Position numbers and translations under genes: made by a program
Notes under the pieces: model-generated
Databases searched by the model: none
What the model was told of the DNA's origin: nothing
Seen by the model: only the letters and a program-made list of their open reading frames with translations
NCBI GenBank assembly: GCA_027681045.1
Contig: JAQDCK010000001.1
Coordinates: 186,001-250,000 of the forward strand
Length of the DNA stretch: 64,000 bases
Reading direction: 5' to 3'
From: Lactobacillaceae bacterium AF64-9pH9TA
GTDB lineage: Bacteria > Bacillota > Bacilli > Lactobacillales > Lactobacillaceae
Shown: positions 31,536-39,782 of the stretch, piece after piece
How positions within the stretch are numbered: position 1 is the first letter of the stretch
How the letters are laid out: each line of letters begins with the position of its first letter

Positions 31536-33794
31536 TTACTTGTTCTTCATGACCGGCTGGTAGACCAGGTCGATCAAAATGGCGGCCAGGAAGGCTATGG
31601 TCAAAGAGGTCAAGAGCTCCTTAATTCCGATGGCCGGCATAGCGATGCCCAAAAGTGCCAAAAGGCAGGTCAAAAAGACATCGGCGATCTGGACACTGGC
31701 TACTGGCTTAGATGGGGCAGACTGCCAGAAGAAGCGTTTGGTCCGGGTGATCAAAACGATCATCATGGCGCTCATAACTAAGAAGACGTAGACCATGGTC
31801 CCAACTTGATCATGATTTACCCCGGCCTTGGTCAAGGCTGAGACAAAGGCAAAGCCAATGACCGTCCAGGCTCCTGCTAAGGAGAAGGCAATTTTAGCCA
31901 ACTTGCCCATGTCCCAGTTTTCCGGCTTGTAAGTGATGTGGGTATTGTCGGTCCCGATCATCATGGTGACCATGTTGTTCATGATCGTGTAGATGACCAT
32001 GGCATTTAAGGCCATCGGCAGGTAGCCGAAAATAAGATAAGAGAAGGTCAAGAGCATGGTCAGTTCAGCCGTTCTGGCCAGTTTGGTCAAAGACCAGGTG
32101 GTCATCCGCTGGTAAACCCGGTGGCCGGCATCCAAGATCTTGACGATTGGGGCCAGGCCGTCGTCTAAAAGGACCATCTTGCTACTCTTTTTTGCCACGT
32201 CAGCGGCATTTGACACAGCGATGCCGACTTCGGCCTGCTTGAGGGCAGGGGAGTCGTTAACCCCGTCCCCGGTCATGCCGACGATGTAGCCAGCCTTTTG
32301 GAAGTACTTGACCATGTCCAGCTTGTCTTCTGGCAAAACGTCGGCGATCCCGGCCAGGTCTTCAGCCTTTACCCCCTCTTTAAAGTCGCTGATGGAGATG
32401 ACTTTGCCAGTCAAGCCGACTTCTTCAGCCACGCTGGCCGCGGTTTTCTGGTTGTCCCCGGTCAGCATGACCGGTTTGATTCCCCGCTTGACCAGTTCGG
32501 CCAGGACAGCTTTTGAATCAGCTCTGACTATGTCTTTTGTGATAAAAATTCCTGCCAAACGGTCGTCGAGCAAAATCCCGACTGACCGGCCCAGGCTGAG
32601 GTCAACGGCTGCCATTTTTTCAGAAATAGCCGGGTCAATCTTGCTGAGCTGCTTGACTGAGCCCAGCTTGACGTTATGGCCATCTCCTTGCCCTTCAGAA
32701 TAGCCCTGGCTGGAAGTGAAGGGGGTAAAAGATTCTGCTTCTTTAACTTGAATCTTTTTCTCTTGCAGATAATCCATTAAAGCCAGGTCGATCACGCTTT
32801 GGTTGCGCTGGTCGATGGCCAGGCTGGTCAAGGCCAGGACTTTTTCATCTGAGAGCTTTGAAAAATTAGCAAAAGAGGCAACGGCCGTCTTGTTTTCAGT
32901 AATGGTCCCGGTCTTGTCCAGTAAGAGCAGGTTCAAGTTGGCCGCGTCTTGAATCCCGGTCAAATCACTGGTTAAAACCCCCTCTTTTGACAGGCGGGTG
33001 GCCTCAAAGGAGTTGGAGAGGGCAAAAGTTGACGGCATGGCTACCGGAATAGAAGCGATGAACATCATGGCCAGGAAGGGCAGCATTTCCAAGACATTTT
33101 CGCCCCGGATGACAGCCGCGATCAAGAGGATGACGGTCAAAACCCCGTCCAAAAGGCAGAGGTAGTAGATAATCTTGGTCAAAAGCTGCTGCAAGTGGCC
33201 AGGAGCCGCGGACGTGTTGATCAAGTTGATGGTCTGCCCGCTTCTGGAATTGGTCCCGGTCGCGCTGACTCTGCCCAGGGCCTCGCCGTCCATGACGGTC
33301 GTGCCCGCGAAAGCCGTAGCCCCGGCTTTTTTGTAGACATTTTTGGCTTCCCCGGTGATTGAGGATTCATCTAAGGTCAAGTTCCCGTCCAAAAGGTCAA
33401 TGTCGGCGGCTAAAATATCTCCTCTTTGCAGGTTGACGATATCACCGACTACCAGGTATTTAGAGTCAATTTTTTGCCAGCGGTCATCTCTTAAAACAGC
33501 GACTACCGGGGTCAGTTGCTGGGAAATTGAACTTAGGACCTTGCGGGACTTCTTCTTTTGCGTCGCCCCATTGTAGGCGGCAAAGAGCAGCATAAGCAAA
33601 ACGAAGAGGGACTGGATCCACTTGCCCAGGGCACATTCCAAGAGCAGTGCCGCCTCCAGAATCCAGGCACTGAGATTCCAAAGCTTGCCGGCAAATTCCT
33701 TCCAGAAGCTGAATTCCGGCTCCGGCACCTGGTTGAGTCCGTCTTTTTTTAAGCGCAGGTCAGCTTCGGTCTGCGTCAAGCCTTTTACTTTCAT
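31536..33794 (-). CDS. P-type cation-transporting ATPase (P3A-like)
   Basis: A 752-residue P-type ATPase. The actuator domain has SSITGEAKN where TGES is usual, M4 has IPVAMPSTF, and the phosphorylation site is LLLLDKTGTITENK. The hinge motif is MTGDGVNDSPALKQAEVGIAV, with about four further C-terminal membrane segments. The LTGIQDAANLNLLLLDKTG context and the length resemble the P3A proton-pump group, but prokaryotic members include pumps for other cations, so substrate is undetermined. AAGGAG precedes the ATG. It diverges from a LysR gene with a shared dyad between them. Confidence 0.9.
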   Translation of the reverse strand: MKVKGLTQTEADLRLKKDGLNQVPEPEFSFWKEFAGKLWNLSAWILEAALLLECALGKWIQSLFVLLMLLFAAYNGATQKKKSRKVLSSISQQLTPVVAVLRDDRWQKIDSKYLVVGDIVNLQRGDILAADIDLLDGNLTLDESSITGEAKNVYKKAGATAFAGTTVMDGEALGRVSATGTNSRSGQTINLINTSAAPGHLQQLLTKIIYYLCLLDGVLTVILLIAAVIRGENVLEMLPFLAMMFIASIPVAMPSTFALSNSFEATRLSKEGVLTSDLTGIQDAANLNLLLLDKTGTITENKTAVASFANFSKLSDEKVLALTSLAIDQRNQSVIDLALMDYLQEKKIQVKEAESFTPFTSSQGYSEGQGDGHNVKLGSVKQLSKIDPAISEKMAAVDLSLGRSVGILLDDRLAGIFITKDIVRADSKAVLAELVKRGIKPVMLTGDNQKTAASVAEEVGLTGKVISISDFKEGVKAEDLAGIADVLPEDKLDMVKYFQKAGYIVGMTGDGVNDSPALKQAEVGIAVSNAADVAKKSSKMVLLDDGLAPIVKILDAGHRVYQRMTTWSLTKLARTAELTMLLTFSYLIFGYLPMALNAMVIYTIMNNMVTMMIGTDNTHITYKPENWDMGKLAKIAFSLAGAWTVIGFAFVSALTKAGVNHDQVGTMVYVFLVMSAMMIVLITRTKRFFWQSAPSKPVASVQIADVFLTCLLALLGIAMPAIGIKELLTSLTIAFLAAILIDLVYQPVMKNK

Positions 33795-33910
33795 TCAAAC
33801 ATCTCCTTGAAATTATTCTTCAGTCGTGACGTGTTACATTTAGAAGTTATTTTTCTCACTGTTCATTGTAGCCCCCAGGTTGATATAAATAAAATACTGA
33901 TTTATGATGG

Positions 33911-33935
33911 TAGATATCTAAAAAGTTGATATCTA
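33911..33935. promoter_or_regulatory. LysR-type operator between the P-type ATPase and LysR genes
   Basis: TAGATATC-N9-GATATCTA is a perfect inverted repeat that includes the ATC-N9-GAT pattern typical of the LysR recognition site. It lies 37 bases upstream of the LysR start and about 117 bases upstream of the ATPase start. Confidence 0.7.
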
Positions 33936-33971
33936 CTAAGCTCAAAGATCATTAAAAAGAGAGGGAAGAAA

Positions 33972-34826
33972 ATGAATTTCAAGCAGCTCAATTACTTTCT
34001 GGTCGTAGCCGAGGAAGGGCAGATTACTTCAGCCGCCAAGCGGCTCTTTGTCGGCCAACCGGCCCTCAGCTACCAGTTAAAGCAATTAGAAGAGGAATTG
34101 GGTGCCAAACTTTTCGTCCGCCAGCCCTATGGAATTGAACTGACCGAAGCAGGAAAAAAACTGTGCGATTATGCCGGTCAGATTTTAACCTTAGCCAAAA
34201 ACGCCCAGACAGAAATAACAGAGCTCGACCGGGGCGGGCGGGGAAGGGTTAAATTAGGTTCCGTCTCTTCTTCAATCGGCGAGCTTCCTTCCGCTAAATT
34301 GACGGCTTTTGCCCGCCAGCATCCCGGCGTCTCCTTTGACATTTATGAAGACAACACCTTCGGCATCCTGGACAAGCTGCAGGGCAACCTGCTGGATCTG
34401 GCCATCGTCCGCACCCCCTACAACCGGGTCAACTTGAACTTTGTCGACATCAGCGATGAGCCGATGACCGCGGTTACCTGCCAGGACTTTTTCCCTGGCA
34501 AGGAAAAAGTAGGGCTGCAGGACCTGGCCGGCCAGCCCCTGGTCATCTACCGGCGCTTTGAGGACATGTTCAAGGAAGCCTTCGCGGAAAAAGGCCTCAC
34601 CCCAAATTTTGTGGTCAAGTGCGATGATTCCAGAACGGCCATCCGCTGGAGCGACTCTGGCCTGGGGATTGCCCTGGTGCCGGAATCAATCGCCAAAACT
34701 TATGCCAAAGGCCACATCTACCCAATCGACTTGGCTAAGTGGCGAACCCGCCTGCAGCTGGTCTGGCGCAAAGACCGGGTGGTTACCCCCCTTATGCGGC
34801 GAATTATTGCCATATATGCAAAATAA
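33972..34826 (+). CDS. LysR-family transcription regulator
   Basis: A 284-residue LysR regulator. The N-terminal winged helix (MNFKQLNYFLVVAEEGQITS, with recognition helix QPALSYQLKQLEEELGAKLF) is followed by a periplasmic-binding-like effector domain from about residue 90 (VKLGSVSSSIGELP). It is divergent from the P-type ATPase gene and is its likely regulator; the ligand is unknown. A terminator shared with the converging ABC importer follows. Confidence 0.93.
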   Translation: MNFKQLNYFLVVAEEGQITSAAKRLFVGQPALSYQLKQLEEELGAKLFVRQPYGIELTEAGKKLCDYAGQILTLAKNAQTEITELDRGGRGRVKLGSVSSSIGELPSAKLTAFARQHPGVSFDIYEDNTFGILDKLQGNLLDLAIVRTPYNRVNLNFVDISDEPMTAVTCQDFFPGKEKVGLQDLAGQPLVIYRRFEDMFKEAFAEKGLTPNFVVKCDDSRTAIRWSDSGLGIALVPESIAKTYAKGHIYPIDLAKWRTRLQLVWRKDRVVTPLMRRIIAIYAK

Positions 34827-34860
34827 AAACTGGAAGCCAATCCAGCTTTCCAGTTTCTTT
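34825..34860. terminator. Bidirectional terminator between lysR and the ABC importer
   Basis: AAACTGGAA (34827-34835) pairs with TTTCCAGTTT (34847-34856), with A-rich and T-rich flanks serving both converging transcripts. Confidence 0.8.
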
Positions 34861-34882
34861 GTTTCTATTGTCTGTTTTTTCT

Positions 34883-36385
34883 TTATGCCCGGCTTGAAGT
34901 TAGGTTCATCCGCCGTTCAAAGTAGTTGAGCAGCCGGGTCAAAATAAAGGTGACCACGAAGTAGATGCACATGGTAATAAAAAGCGGCATGACTCCGCGG
35001 TAGGTCGCGGTTTGGACAAGGCCGGTCTCGTACATCAATTCCCCGACCCCGATGACGGAGACTAGGGAGCTGTCCTTGGTCAAAGTGATGAATTCATTGC
35101 CCAGGGCTGGCCAGATATTCTTCAAGGCTTGCGGGAAGACTACGTAGCGGTAGGTTTTGGCCTGGCTGAGGCCTAGGGACCGGGCAGCTTCCGTTTGCCC
35201 CTTGTCTACGGAATTGATCCCGGACCGGATATCTTCAGCCACGTAAGCCCCGGAGTTAAGGCCGATGGCGAGGATCCCGGCGCCCAGGGCCGGCATATTC
35301 TTGATCAGCATCCCGACGCCGAAGTAGACAAACATGATCTGAACCATCTGTGGAGTGCCCCGGAGGAACTCAATGTAGCAAACGGCAATGGCGTGCAAAA
35401 GCTTGTTCTTAGACAGACGCATCAAGGCGAAGATGATACCCAGGACTAAACCAATCGTGATGGAGCAAATCGTAATAATCATGGTGTAGACCAGGCCAGT
35501 CGCGAAGTAGCTGGTGTACTTGCTCATGGAGTTGTTGGTCTTGCTTGAGGCCTGCTTCATGGCCTTGGCAGCGGCCGGGATGTACTTCTTGTTAAACAGG
35601 TCCTGCTTTTGGCAATTGTTGATGGTCTTGTTGATGGCCTTGACCAGGTCGCCTTGCCCCTTGGCTACCCCAACGGCATTGCCCATCTGAGCCTGGCTGA
35701 GGCTGGACTTGACCAAAGACAGGGAAGTGTCGTTAGTGGCGTAAGTCTTGGCGTTCAGTTCACCCAATAAAACAGCATCAACCTTGCCGGACTTAAGCGC
35801 CATGAGCAGGTTGCTGATCTTGGCCAGACCCTTGATCTTGATCCCGCTCTTCGCAGCGTTTTTCTTCAAGGAAGTGTACTGAAGCGACCCGGTTTGGGCG
35901 CCAACCGTCTTGCCTTTAAAGGAGGCGGTGCTGGTATACTTGGCCTTGTTGGTCTTGCTGATGACAAAGTAGTCGGACTTTTCAGCGTAGTAGATCTTGG
36001 AGAAGTCAATGCTCTTTTTCCGTTCGGCCGTTGGGGTCATCCCAGAAATTATCACGTCGATCTTGCCAGTTTCCAGGGCAACCAGGAGGGAGTCAAAGTC
36101 CATGTTCTTGATTTCCAGCTTGACCCCCAGGTCCTTGGCGATCTGCTTGGCCAATTCAACATCGACGCCGACATACTTGTTTTTGCCGTTAACGTTCTTG
36201 GTAAATTCCAATGGCGGGTAGTCAGCGGACATGCCGACAACTAATTTGCCGGACTTCTTGATCTTCTTCATGACCGTGCCGCTGGCCACTTTCTTGCTGC
36301 TGGCGGCATCAACTGCTGGAATTGCCGCGGTAAAGAGCCCGGCCAAGAGGAGGAGGGCGGTCATAATTTTAATAAGTTTCTTCAT
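34883..36385 (-). CDS. glnP: Amino acid ABC importer: binding protein fused to permease (GlnP type)
   Basis: One 500-residue chain combines a signal peptide (about 1-28, cleavage near PAVDAAS), an extracellular solute-binding domain (about 45-270, VVGMSADYPPLEF to the Lys-rich end) and a His/Glu/Gln/Arg-type permease domain (about 290-490, with FLRGTPQMVQIMFVYFG and EAARSLGLSQAKTY). Such fusions are known for GlnP of lactic acid bacteria; glutamine/glutamate is the likely substrate, though other polar amino acids cannot be excluded. It lies 24 bases downstream of the ATPase gene on the same strand. Confidence 0.93.
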   Translation of the reverse strand: MKKLIKIMTALLLLAGLFTAAIPAVDAASSKKVASGTVMKKIKKSGKLVVGMSADYPPLEFTKNVNGKNKYVGVDVELAKQIAKDLGVKLEIKNMDFDSLLVALETGKIDVIISGMTPTAERKKSIDFSKIYYAEKSDYFVISKTNKAKYTSTASFKGKTVGAQTGSLQYTSLKKNAAKSGIKIKGLAKISNLLMALKSGKVDAVLLGELNAKTYATNDTSLSLVKSSLSQAQMGNAVGVAKGQGDLVKAINKTINNCQKQDLFNKKYIPAAAKAMKQASSKTNNSMSKYTSYFATGLVYTMIITICSITIGLVLGIIFALMRLSKNKLLHAIAVCYIEFLRGTPQMVQIMFVYFGVGMLIKNMPALGAGILAIGLNSGAYVAEDIRSGINSVDKGQTEAARSLGLSQAKTYRYVVFPQALKNIWPALGNEFITLTKDSSLVSVIGVGELMYETGLVQTATYRGVMPLFITMCIYFVVTFILTRLLNYFERRMNLTSSRA

Positions 36386-36409
36386 CTTGCTTCATTCTTC
36401 CTTTGCTAG

Positions 36410-37150
36410 CTAGGCTTCCAAAATTTTTGCCAAAAAGTCCTTGGCCCGGCCACTTTGCGGGTGGTCGAAGACCTGGTCTGGGCTGCCCTGTTCCAAAAGA
36501 TAACCGTCAGCCATGAACCAGACCTCATCAGCGACTTTTCGCGCGAAGCCCATTTCGTGGGTGACCACAACCATGGTCATCCCAGTTTGGGCTAAATCCT
36601 GCATGGTCTTTAAGACTTCTCCGACCATTTCCGGGTCTAAGGCACTGGTCGGTTCGTCAAAAAGCATCATGTCCGGCTGCATGGCTAAAGCCCGGGCAAT
36701 GGCGACACGCTGCTGCTGGCCGCCGGATAGGCTGGCTGGGGTGTGGTCAGCAAAGTCATCCAGGCCAACTTTTGCCAGGAGCTCATGGGCTAATTTAGCA
36801 GCTTCCTGGTCGCTCATCCCTTTGACCTTCATCGGCGCCAACTTGACATTTTCAATGACGGACATGTTGGGGAAGAGGTTGAAGCTTTGGAAGACCATAC
36901 CCATCTTCTGCCGGAGCTGGTCCAGCTCTTCTTCTTTAAGGTCGGTCAGTTCCGTTCCTTCAAAAATGACTTGGCCGCTGGTCGGCTTTTCCAGTAGGTT
37001 CAGGCAGCGCAAAAAAGTACTCTTGCCTGAACCGGATGGACCAATAACCGTGATGACTTTTCCTTTTTCGATGACGGCATTGATGTCCTTGAGAACTTCT
37101 TTGTCGCCGTAATCTTTCTTCAGATGCTTAACTTCGATGATCTTGTTCAT
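36410..37150 (-). CDS. glnQ: Amino acid ABC importer ATPase (GlnQ type)
   Basis: A 246-residue ABC ATPase of the polar amino acid uptake family. Walker A is GPSGSGKST, the signature [15 protein letters not shown], Walker [13 protein letters not shown] and the switch histidine lies in VVTHEMGFA. It is first in a two-gene operon with the fused binding protein-permease. AAGGATT lies upstream of the ATG. The long upstream region is structured and contains a possible leader peptide, listed separately. Confidence 0.96.
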   Translation of the reverse strand: MNKIIEVKHLKKDYGDKEVLKDINAVIEKGKVITVIGPSGSGKSTFLRCLNLLEKPTSGQVIFEGTELTDLKEEELDQLRQKMGMVFQSFNLFPNMSVIENVKLAPMKVKGMSDQEAAKLAHELLAKVGLDDFADHTPASLSGGQQQRVAIARALAMQPDMMLFDEPTSALDPEMVGEVLKTMQDLAQTGMTMVVVTHEMGFARKVADEVWFMADGYLLEQGSPDQVFDHPQSGRAKDFLAKILEA

Positions 37151-37430
37151 GTTTAATCCTTCGTCTAAAAGGACACAAGCAATGAAGAGCTGACAAGCGG
37201 CAAAGTTCCGGGCAAGAGTACTTAAAATTGATCAAGTTGACAGTAATTGAAATACTGGAGCCAATGAGCGACTTATGACTGTGACAGCTTTCCATTGCCA
37301 GTCCTTGCTTTGCAATGAAACAGCTTCAGTCACCATCTTGGATGGTGCTATGTTCGGTAGTGGTAAGTCCTCGTCCTCATTTTGATTTGCTCCTTTGGAA
37401 AATAAAAGTAAAGTAAAGATAAATATGAGA
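37151..37430 (-). promoter_or_regulatory. Structured leader region upstream of glnQ
   Basis: About 280 bases lie between a leader mini-ORF and glnQ with no other gene. A long interrupted hairpin spans 37276-37332: TGACTG/CAGTCA outside, AGCT/AGCT and CATTGC/GCAATG inside. A second perfect hairpin CACCATC-TTG-GATGGTG occupies 37331-37347. No T run follows on the minus strand, so this is not a plain terminator. I could not match it to a named riboswitch or T-box. A degenerate mobile-element remnant is the main alternative. Confidence 0.45.
37348..37380 (-). CDS. Possible 10-residue leader peptide
   Basis: On the minus strand a strong ribosome-binding site AAAGGAG (37390-37396) lies nine bases before ATG at 37380, and the frame reads MRTRTYHYRT then TAG. 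The stop codon directly abuts the CACCATC hairpin, as in leader-peptide attenuators. There is no homology evidence that I can give; the case rests on ribosome-binding site, spacing and position about 200 bases upstream of glnQ. Confidence 0.35.
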   Translation of the reverse strand: MRTRTYHYRT

Positions 37431-37664
37431 TTAAGCCTCTTATTGGTTTTTAATTTTAGCGCAAAGAAGAAGTTGATGCAAGGGGAAATGACAACTTTCA
37501 TGAAAAAGGTTGTAAAAATAGGCAAAATAGCCAGATATCCGTATAAAGCTAAGAAAAGAAACTTTTTCTCGTCTGATTGCTAAGATATTTAGAAATCTCC
37601 GCCTTCTTGATTGTTTATTTCCGCCGCCCTTGCTATGATATTGGGCACGTAAGGTGGGACTTCT
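37431..37664. other. AT-rich interval without a convincing gene
   Basis: Nothing in this interval has a ribosome-binding site and credible coding pattern. Near its right end is an extended -10 sequence, TGC-TATGAT (37631-37639), pointing to the small ORF at 37665. A minus-strand frame crossing 37232-37525 lacks a ribosome-binding site at its start. Confidence 0.4.
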
Positions 37665-37889
37665 TTGCAAAAAAGAGCAGATAAAGGGTCCGGCAGAAGG
37701 ACCGGATTCCTGAAGGCTATTGGGGAGCTGGCGACAGAGGAGTACACCTATACTGGCATTTACAAACTGTCTAACGGGCAGATTCCTTTTATCACCAAGA
37801 AGGGCTTCACCATAGTCTATACGGCCAACTTTAAAGCTGGTAATCAAGACGGCAGAATAAAACAAAGAAATACGCTCAAATCAAGCTGA
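37665..37889 (+). CDS. Small hypothetical protein (74 residues)
   Basis: I do not recognise this protein. TTG 37665 follows AAGGTGGG (37651-37658) at suitable spacing, and an extended -10 promoter lies just upstream. The product is basic, with the soluble-looking segment EEYTYTGIYKLSNGQIPFI followed by KKGFTIVYTANFKAG. Codon use resembles the neighbouring genome. Its stop codon lies in the loop of a good terminator. It may be a small gene or the C-terminal remnant of a longer one. Confidence 0.45.
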   Translation: MQKRADKGSGRRTGFLKAIGELATEEYTYTGIYKLSNGQIPFITKKGFTIVYTANFKAGNQDGRIKQRNTLKSS

Positions 37890-37908
37890 TCTGAGCGTAT
37901 TATTTTTT
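37869..37908. terminator. Terminator overlapping the end of the 37665 gene
   Basis: AATACGCTCA (37869-37878) pairs perfectly with TGAGCGTATT (37892-37901), followed by ATTTTTT. The TGA stop of the small gene is in the loop. It may also serve the converging small membrane ORF. Confidence 0.85.
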
Positions 37909-37916
37909 GCCAAATA

Positions 37917-38108
37917 TTATTCTGCAAAGCTGTGGTCCACATGGGTGTGGGCGTATTGGTAATGCCACAGCCAGCAATATAACCAAGGGGATGCCAGGAA
38001 GGCAAAAGGAATTACCAGGGTGAGGATCACAACAAGTGCCCGGAAAGAGCAGGGAAGGCCCTGGCCGGTCAAATGGTAGCTGGCCAGCAGGGCTAAAAGA
38101 GCGGCCAA
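37917..38108 (-). CDS. Small hydrophobic membrane protein or remnant (63 residues)
   Basis: Not recognised. TTG at 38108 follows GGGAG (38116-38120) by seven bases. The product has two hydrophobic stretches (AALLALLASYHL and LVVILTLVIPFAFLASPWLY) and a His-rich end, HYQYAHTHVDHSF. It lies downstream of the enolase terminator on the same strand. It could be a genuine small membrane protein or a fragment of a decayed one. Confidence 0.4.
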   Translation of the reverse strand: MAALLALLASYHLTGQGLPCSFRALVVILTLVIPFAFLASPWLYCWLWHYQYAHTHVDHSFAE

Positions 38109-38152
38109 AATAATACTCCCATTGGCAAAAACAGCTTTTGCCCGCTATAAAA

Positions 38153-38176
38153 AAAGATCCGCTTATGCGGATCTTT
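38153..38176 (-). terminator. Intrinsic terminator of enolase
   Basis: AAAGATCCGC and GCGGATCTTT form a perfect ten-base stem around a four-base loop. On the minus strand it is followed by a T run. Confidence 0.92.
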
Positions 38177-38197
38177 CTTGAGCTAATCTTTTAATGA

Positions 38198-39475
38198 TTA
38201 GTCTTGAGCTGGGAAGAAGTCGAGACGTTCGCCGTCACCGAGTTGTTCTTCGATTCTCAACAATTGGTTGTACTTTTCAACACGTTCTGAACGAGCTGGG
38301 GCACCAGTCTTCAGTTGGCCGCCGTTAGTAGCAACAGCGAAGTCAGCGATGAAGGTGTCACCAGTTTCACCTGAACGGTGAGAAATCATGGTGTTGTAGC
38401 CGTGCTTACGTGAAATCCGGATGGTTTCCAAAGTTTCAGTTACAGTACCGATTTGGTTCAGCTTGATCAATGAAGCGTTACCTGCGCCTTCCTTGATGGC
38501 CTTTTCCAGCAAACGTGGGTTGGTGCAGATAAAGTCGTCAAGAACGATTTGCAGACGGTCCTTGTGGCTTTGAGTGAACTTAACCATACCTTCAGTGTCG
38601 TTTTCGTCGTATGGGTCTTCCATTGAGATCAATTCTGGGAATTCTGCGAGCAACTTGTCGTAGTATTCTGCCAATTGGTCACCGTCAAGAACCTTGCCTT
38701 CCAGGTGGTACTTGCCGTCTTCCTTGTTGTAGTAGTATGAAGCGGCACAGTCACAAGCGATGGCAATGTCTTCGCCAGGAACGTAACCAGCACGTTCGAT
38801 AGCTTCGTGCAAAGCCTTCAAAGCTTCTTCTGAGTCCTTCATGTTAGGAGCGAAACCACCTTCGTCACCCAAGCCAGTTTCGTAACCCTTTTCTTCCAAA
38901 ACCTTCTTCAAGGTGTGGTAAGTGTTAACGATCTTTTCGAAGCCGTCACGGAATGAAGTCTTCTTAACTGGAGTGATCATGAATTCTTGGATGTCGATGC
39001 CGTTGTCAGCGTGTTCACCACCGTTGATAACGTTGTGGAAAGTTTGAGGCATTGACAAGTCAGTACCGCCAAGGTAACGGTAAAGAGGTTGGTGGGTAGC
39101 CTTAGCAGCTGCTACAGCAGTAGCCATTGAAGTACCCAAGATAGCGTTAGCGCCCAACTTACCCTTGTTTGGAGTACCGTCAAGTTCGATCATAGCCTTG
39201 TCGATAGCTGGTTGGTTGAATGGGTCTGCGCCTTGCAGTTCGTTGTTGATGGCAGTGTTAACGTTGTTAACAGCCTTCATAACACCCTTGCCGCCCAAAC
39301 GTGAGCCACCGTCACGCAATTCAACAGCTTCGTTTTCACCAGTTGAAGCACCAGATGGAACTTCAGCGCGGCCAACTACACCGTTTGACAAAGTAACTTC
39401 AACTTCAACAGTTGGGTTACCACGTGAGTCAAAGATTTCTCTAGCATGAACGTTTTCAATAACAACCTTGGTCAT
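38198..39475 (-). CDS. eno: Enolase (phosphopyruvate hydratase)
   Basis: This glycolytic enzyme converts 2-phosphoglycerate to phosphoenolpyruvate; surface-exposed moonlighting forms are known in lactobacilli. It has 425 residues. Signature blocks are NARE-type HAREIFDSRGNPTVEVEV at the N-terminus, LIKLNQIGTVTET with the catalytic lysine region, and ISHRSGETGDTFIADF. AAGGAGG precedes the ATG. Codon bias is extreme, as expected for one of the most expressed genes. It has its own promoter, a two-hairpin leader and a terminator. Confidence 0.99.
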   Translation of the reverse strand: MTKVVIENVHAREIFDSRGNPTVEVEVTLSNGVVGRAEVPSGASTGENEAVELRDGGSRLGGKGVMKAVNNVNTAINNELQGADPFNQPAIDKAMIELDGTPNKGKLGANAILGTSMATAVAAAKATHQPLYRYLGGTDLSMPQTFHNVINGGEHADNGIDIQEFMITPVKKTSFRDGFEKIVNTYHTLKKVLEEKGYETGLGDEGGFAPNMKDSEEALKALHEAIERAGYVPGEDIAIACDCAASYYYNKEDGKYHLEGKVLDGDQLAEYYDKLLAEFPELISMEDPYDENDTEGMVKFTQSHKDRLQIVLDDFICTNPRLLEKAIKEGAGNASLIKLNQIGTVTETLETIRISRKHGYNTMISHRSGETGDTFIADFAVATNGGQLKTGAPARSERVEKYNQLLRIEEQLGDGERLDFFPAQD

Positions 39476-39496
39476 TAAAAAATCCTCCTTAAAATA

Positions 39497-39537
39497 TGCT
39501 GGCGGAGGAATTCTCCGACAGCAAGAGCATTCGCTCT
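39497..39537 (-). promoter_or_regulatory. Two hairpins in the eno 5' leader
   Basis: TGCTG-g-CGGAG pairs with CTCCG-a-CAGCA (39497-39523), and AGAGC-ATTC-GCTCT (39524-39537) lies next to it. Both fall between the predicted transcription start and the ribosome-binding site, and could stabilise the mRNA. Confidence 0.6.
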
Positions 39538-39555
39538 GTAATTATTTACAAGTTC

Positions 39556-39584
39556 ATTATAGTATAAGCTTGTGAATCCGTAAA
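39556..39584 (-). promoter_or_regulatory. Promoter of eno
   Basis: On the minus strand TTTACG (39584-39579) and a perfect TATAAT (39561-39556) are separated by 17 bases. Confidence 0.8.
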
Positions 39585-39596
39585 CAGCTAGTTCTT

Positions 39597-39610
39597 TGAA
39601 AACGATTCCA
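39597..39610. promoter_or_regulatory. Catabolite response element-like site upstream of eno
   Basis: TGAAAACGATTCCA matches the cre consensus TGWAANCGNTNWCA at all but one position. It lies just upstream of the eno -35 element, the position from which CcpA activates glycolytic genes in low-GC Gram-positives. It also lies in the region upstream of the divergent degV gene. Confidence 0.6.
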
Positions 39611-39711
39611 AAAACAGTTTTTTTACAAATTTTACTTTTTGCTAAGAAAGTTTGGTAAAAAATCCAAGTTTGAAAGCGGTTAGTGAAAAAATTCCCCGCT
39701 TAAGGAAAAAC

Positions 39712-39720
39712 TGTTAAAAT
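39712..39720 (+). promoter_or_regulatory. Possible extended -10 promoter of degV
   Basis: TGT-TAAAAT (39712-39720) resembles an extended -10 element about 60 bases before the gene; the -35 (TTCCCC at 17 bases) is poor. Confidence 0.35.
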
Positions 39721-39782
39721 AGATTTAGAAACAGACAAGGCAGGAAAAGCTGCCAGAAACAATGTAGAATCGGGATAATATT

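Noticed and set aside
37151..37430. T-box, lysine riboswitch, tmRNA or SRP RNA in the glnQ leader
   Set aside because: None of the diagnostic conserved sequences (for example the T-box GGTGG-ACCGCG element or the SRP GGAAGG loop context) is present.
37232..37525. A 97-codon minus-strand frame in the glnQ leader
   Set aside because: No ribosome-binding site at its start; it overlaps the leader hairpins and the better supported mini-ORF in another frame.
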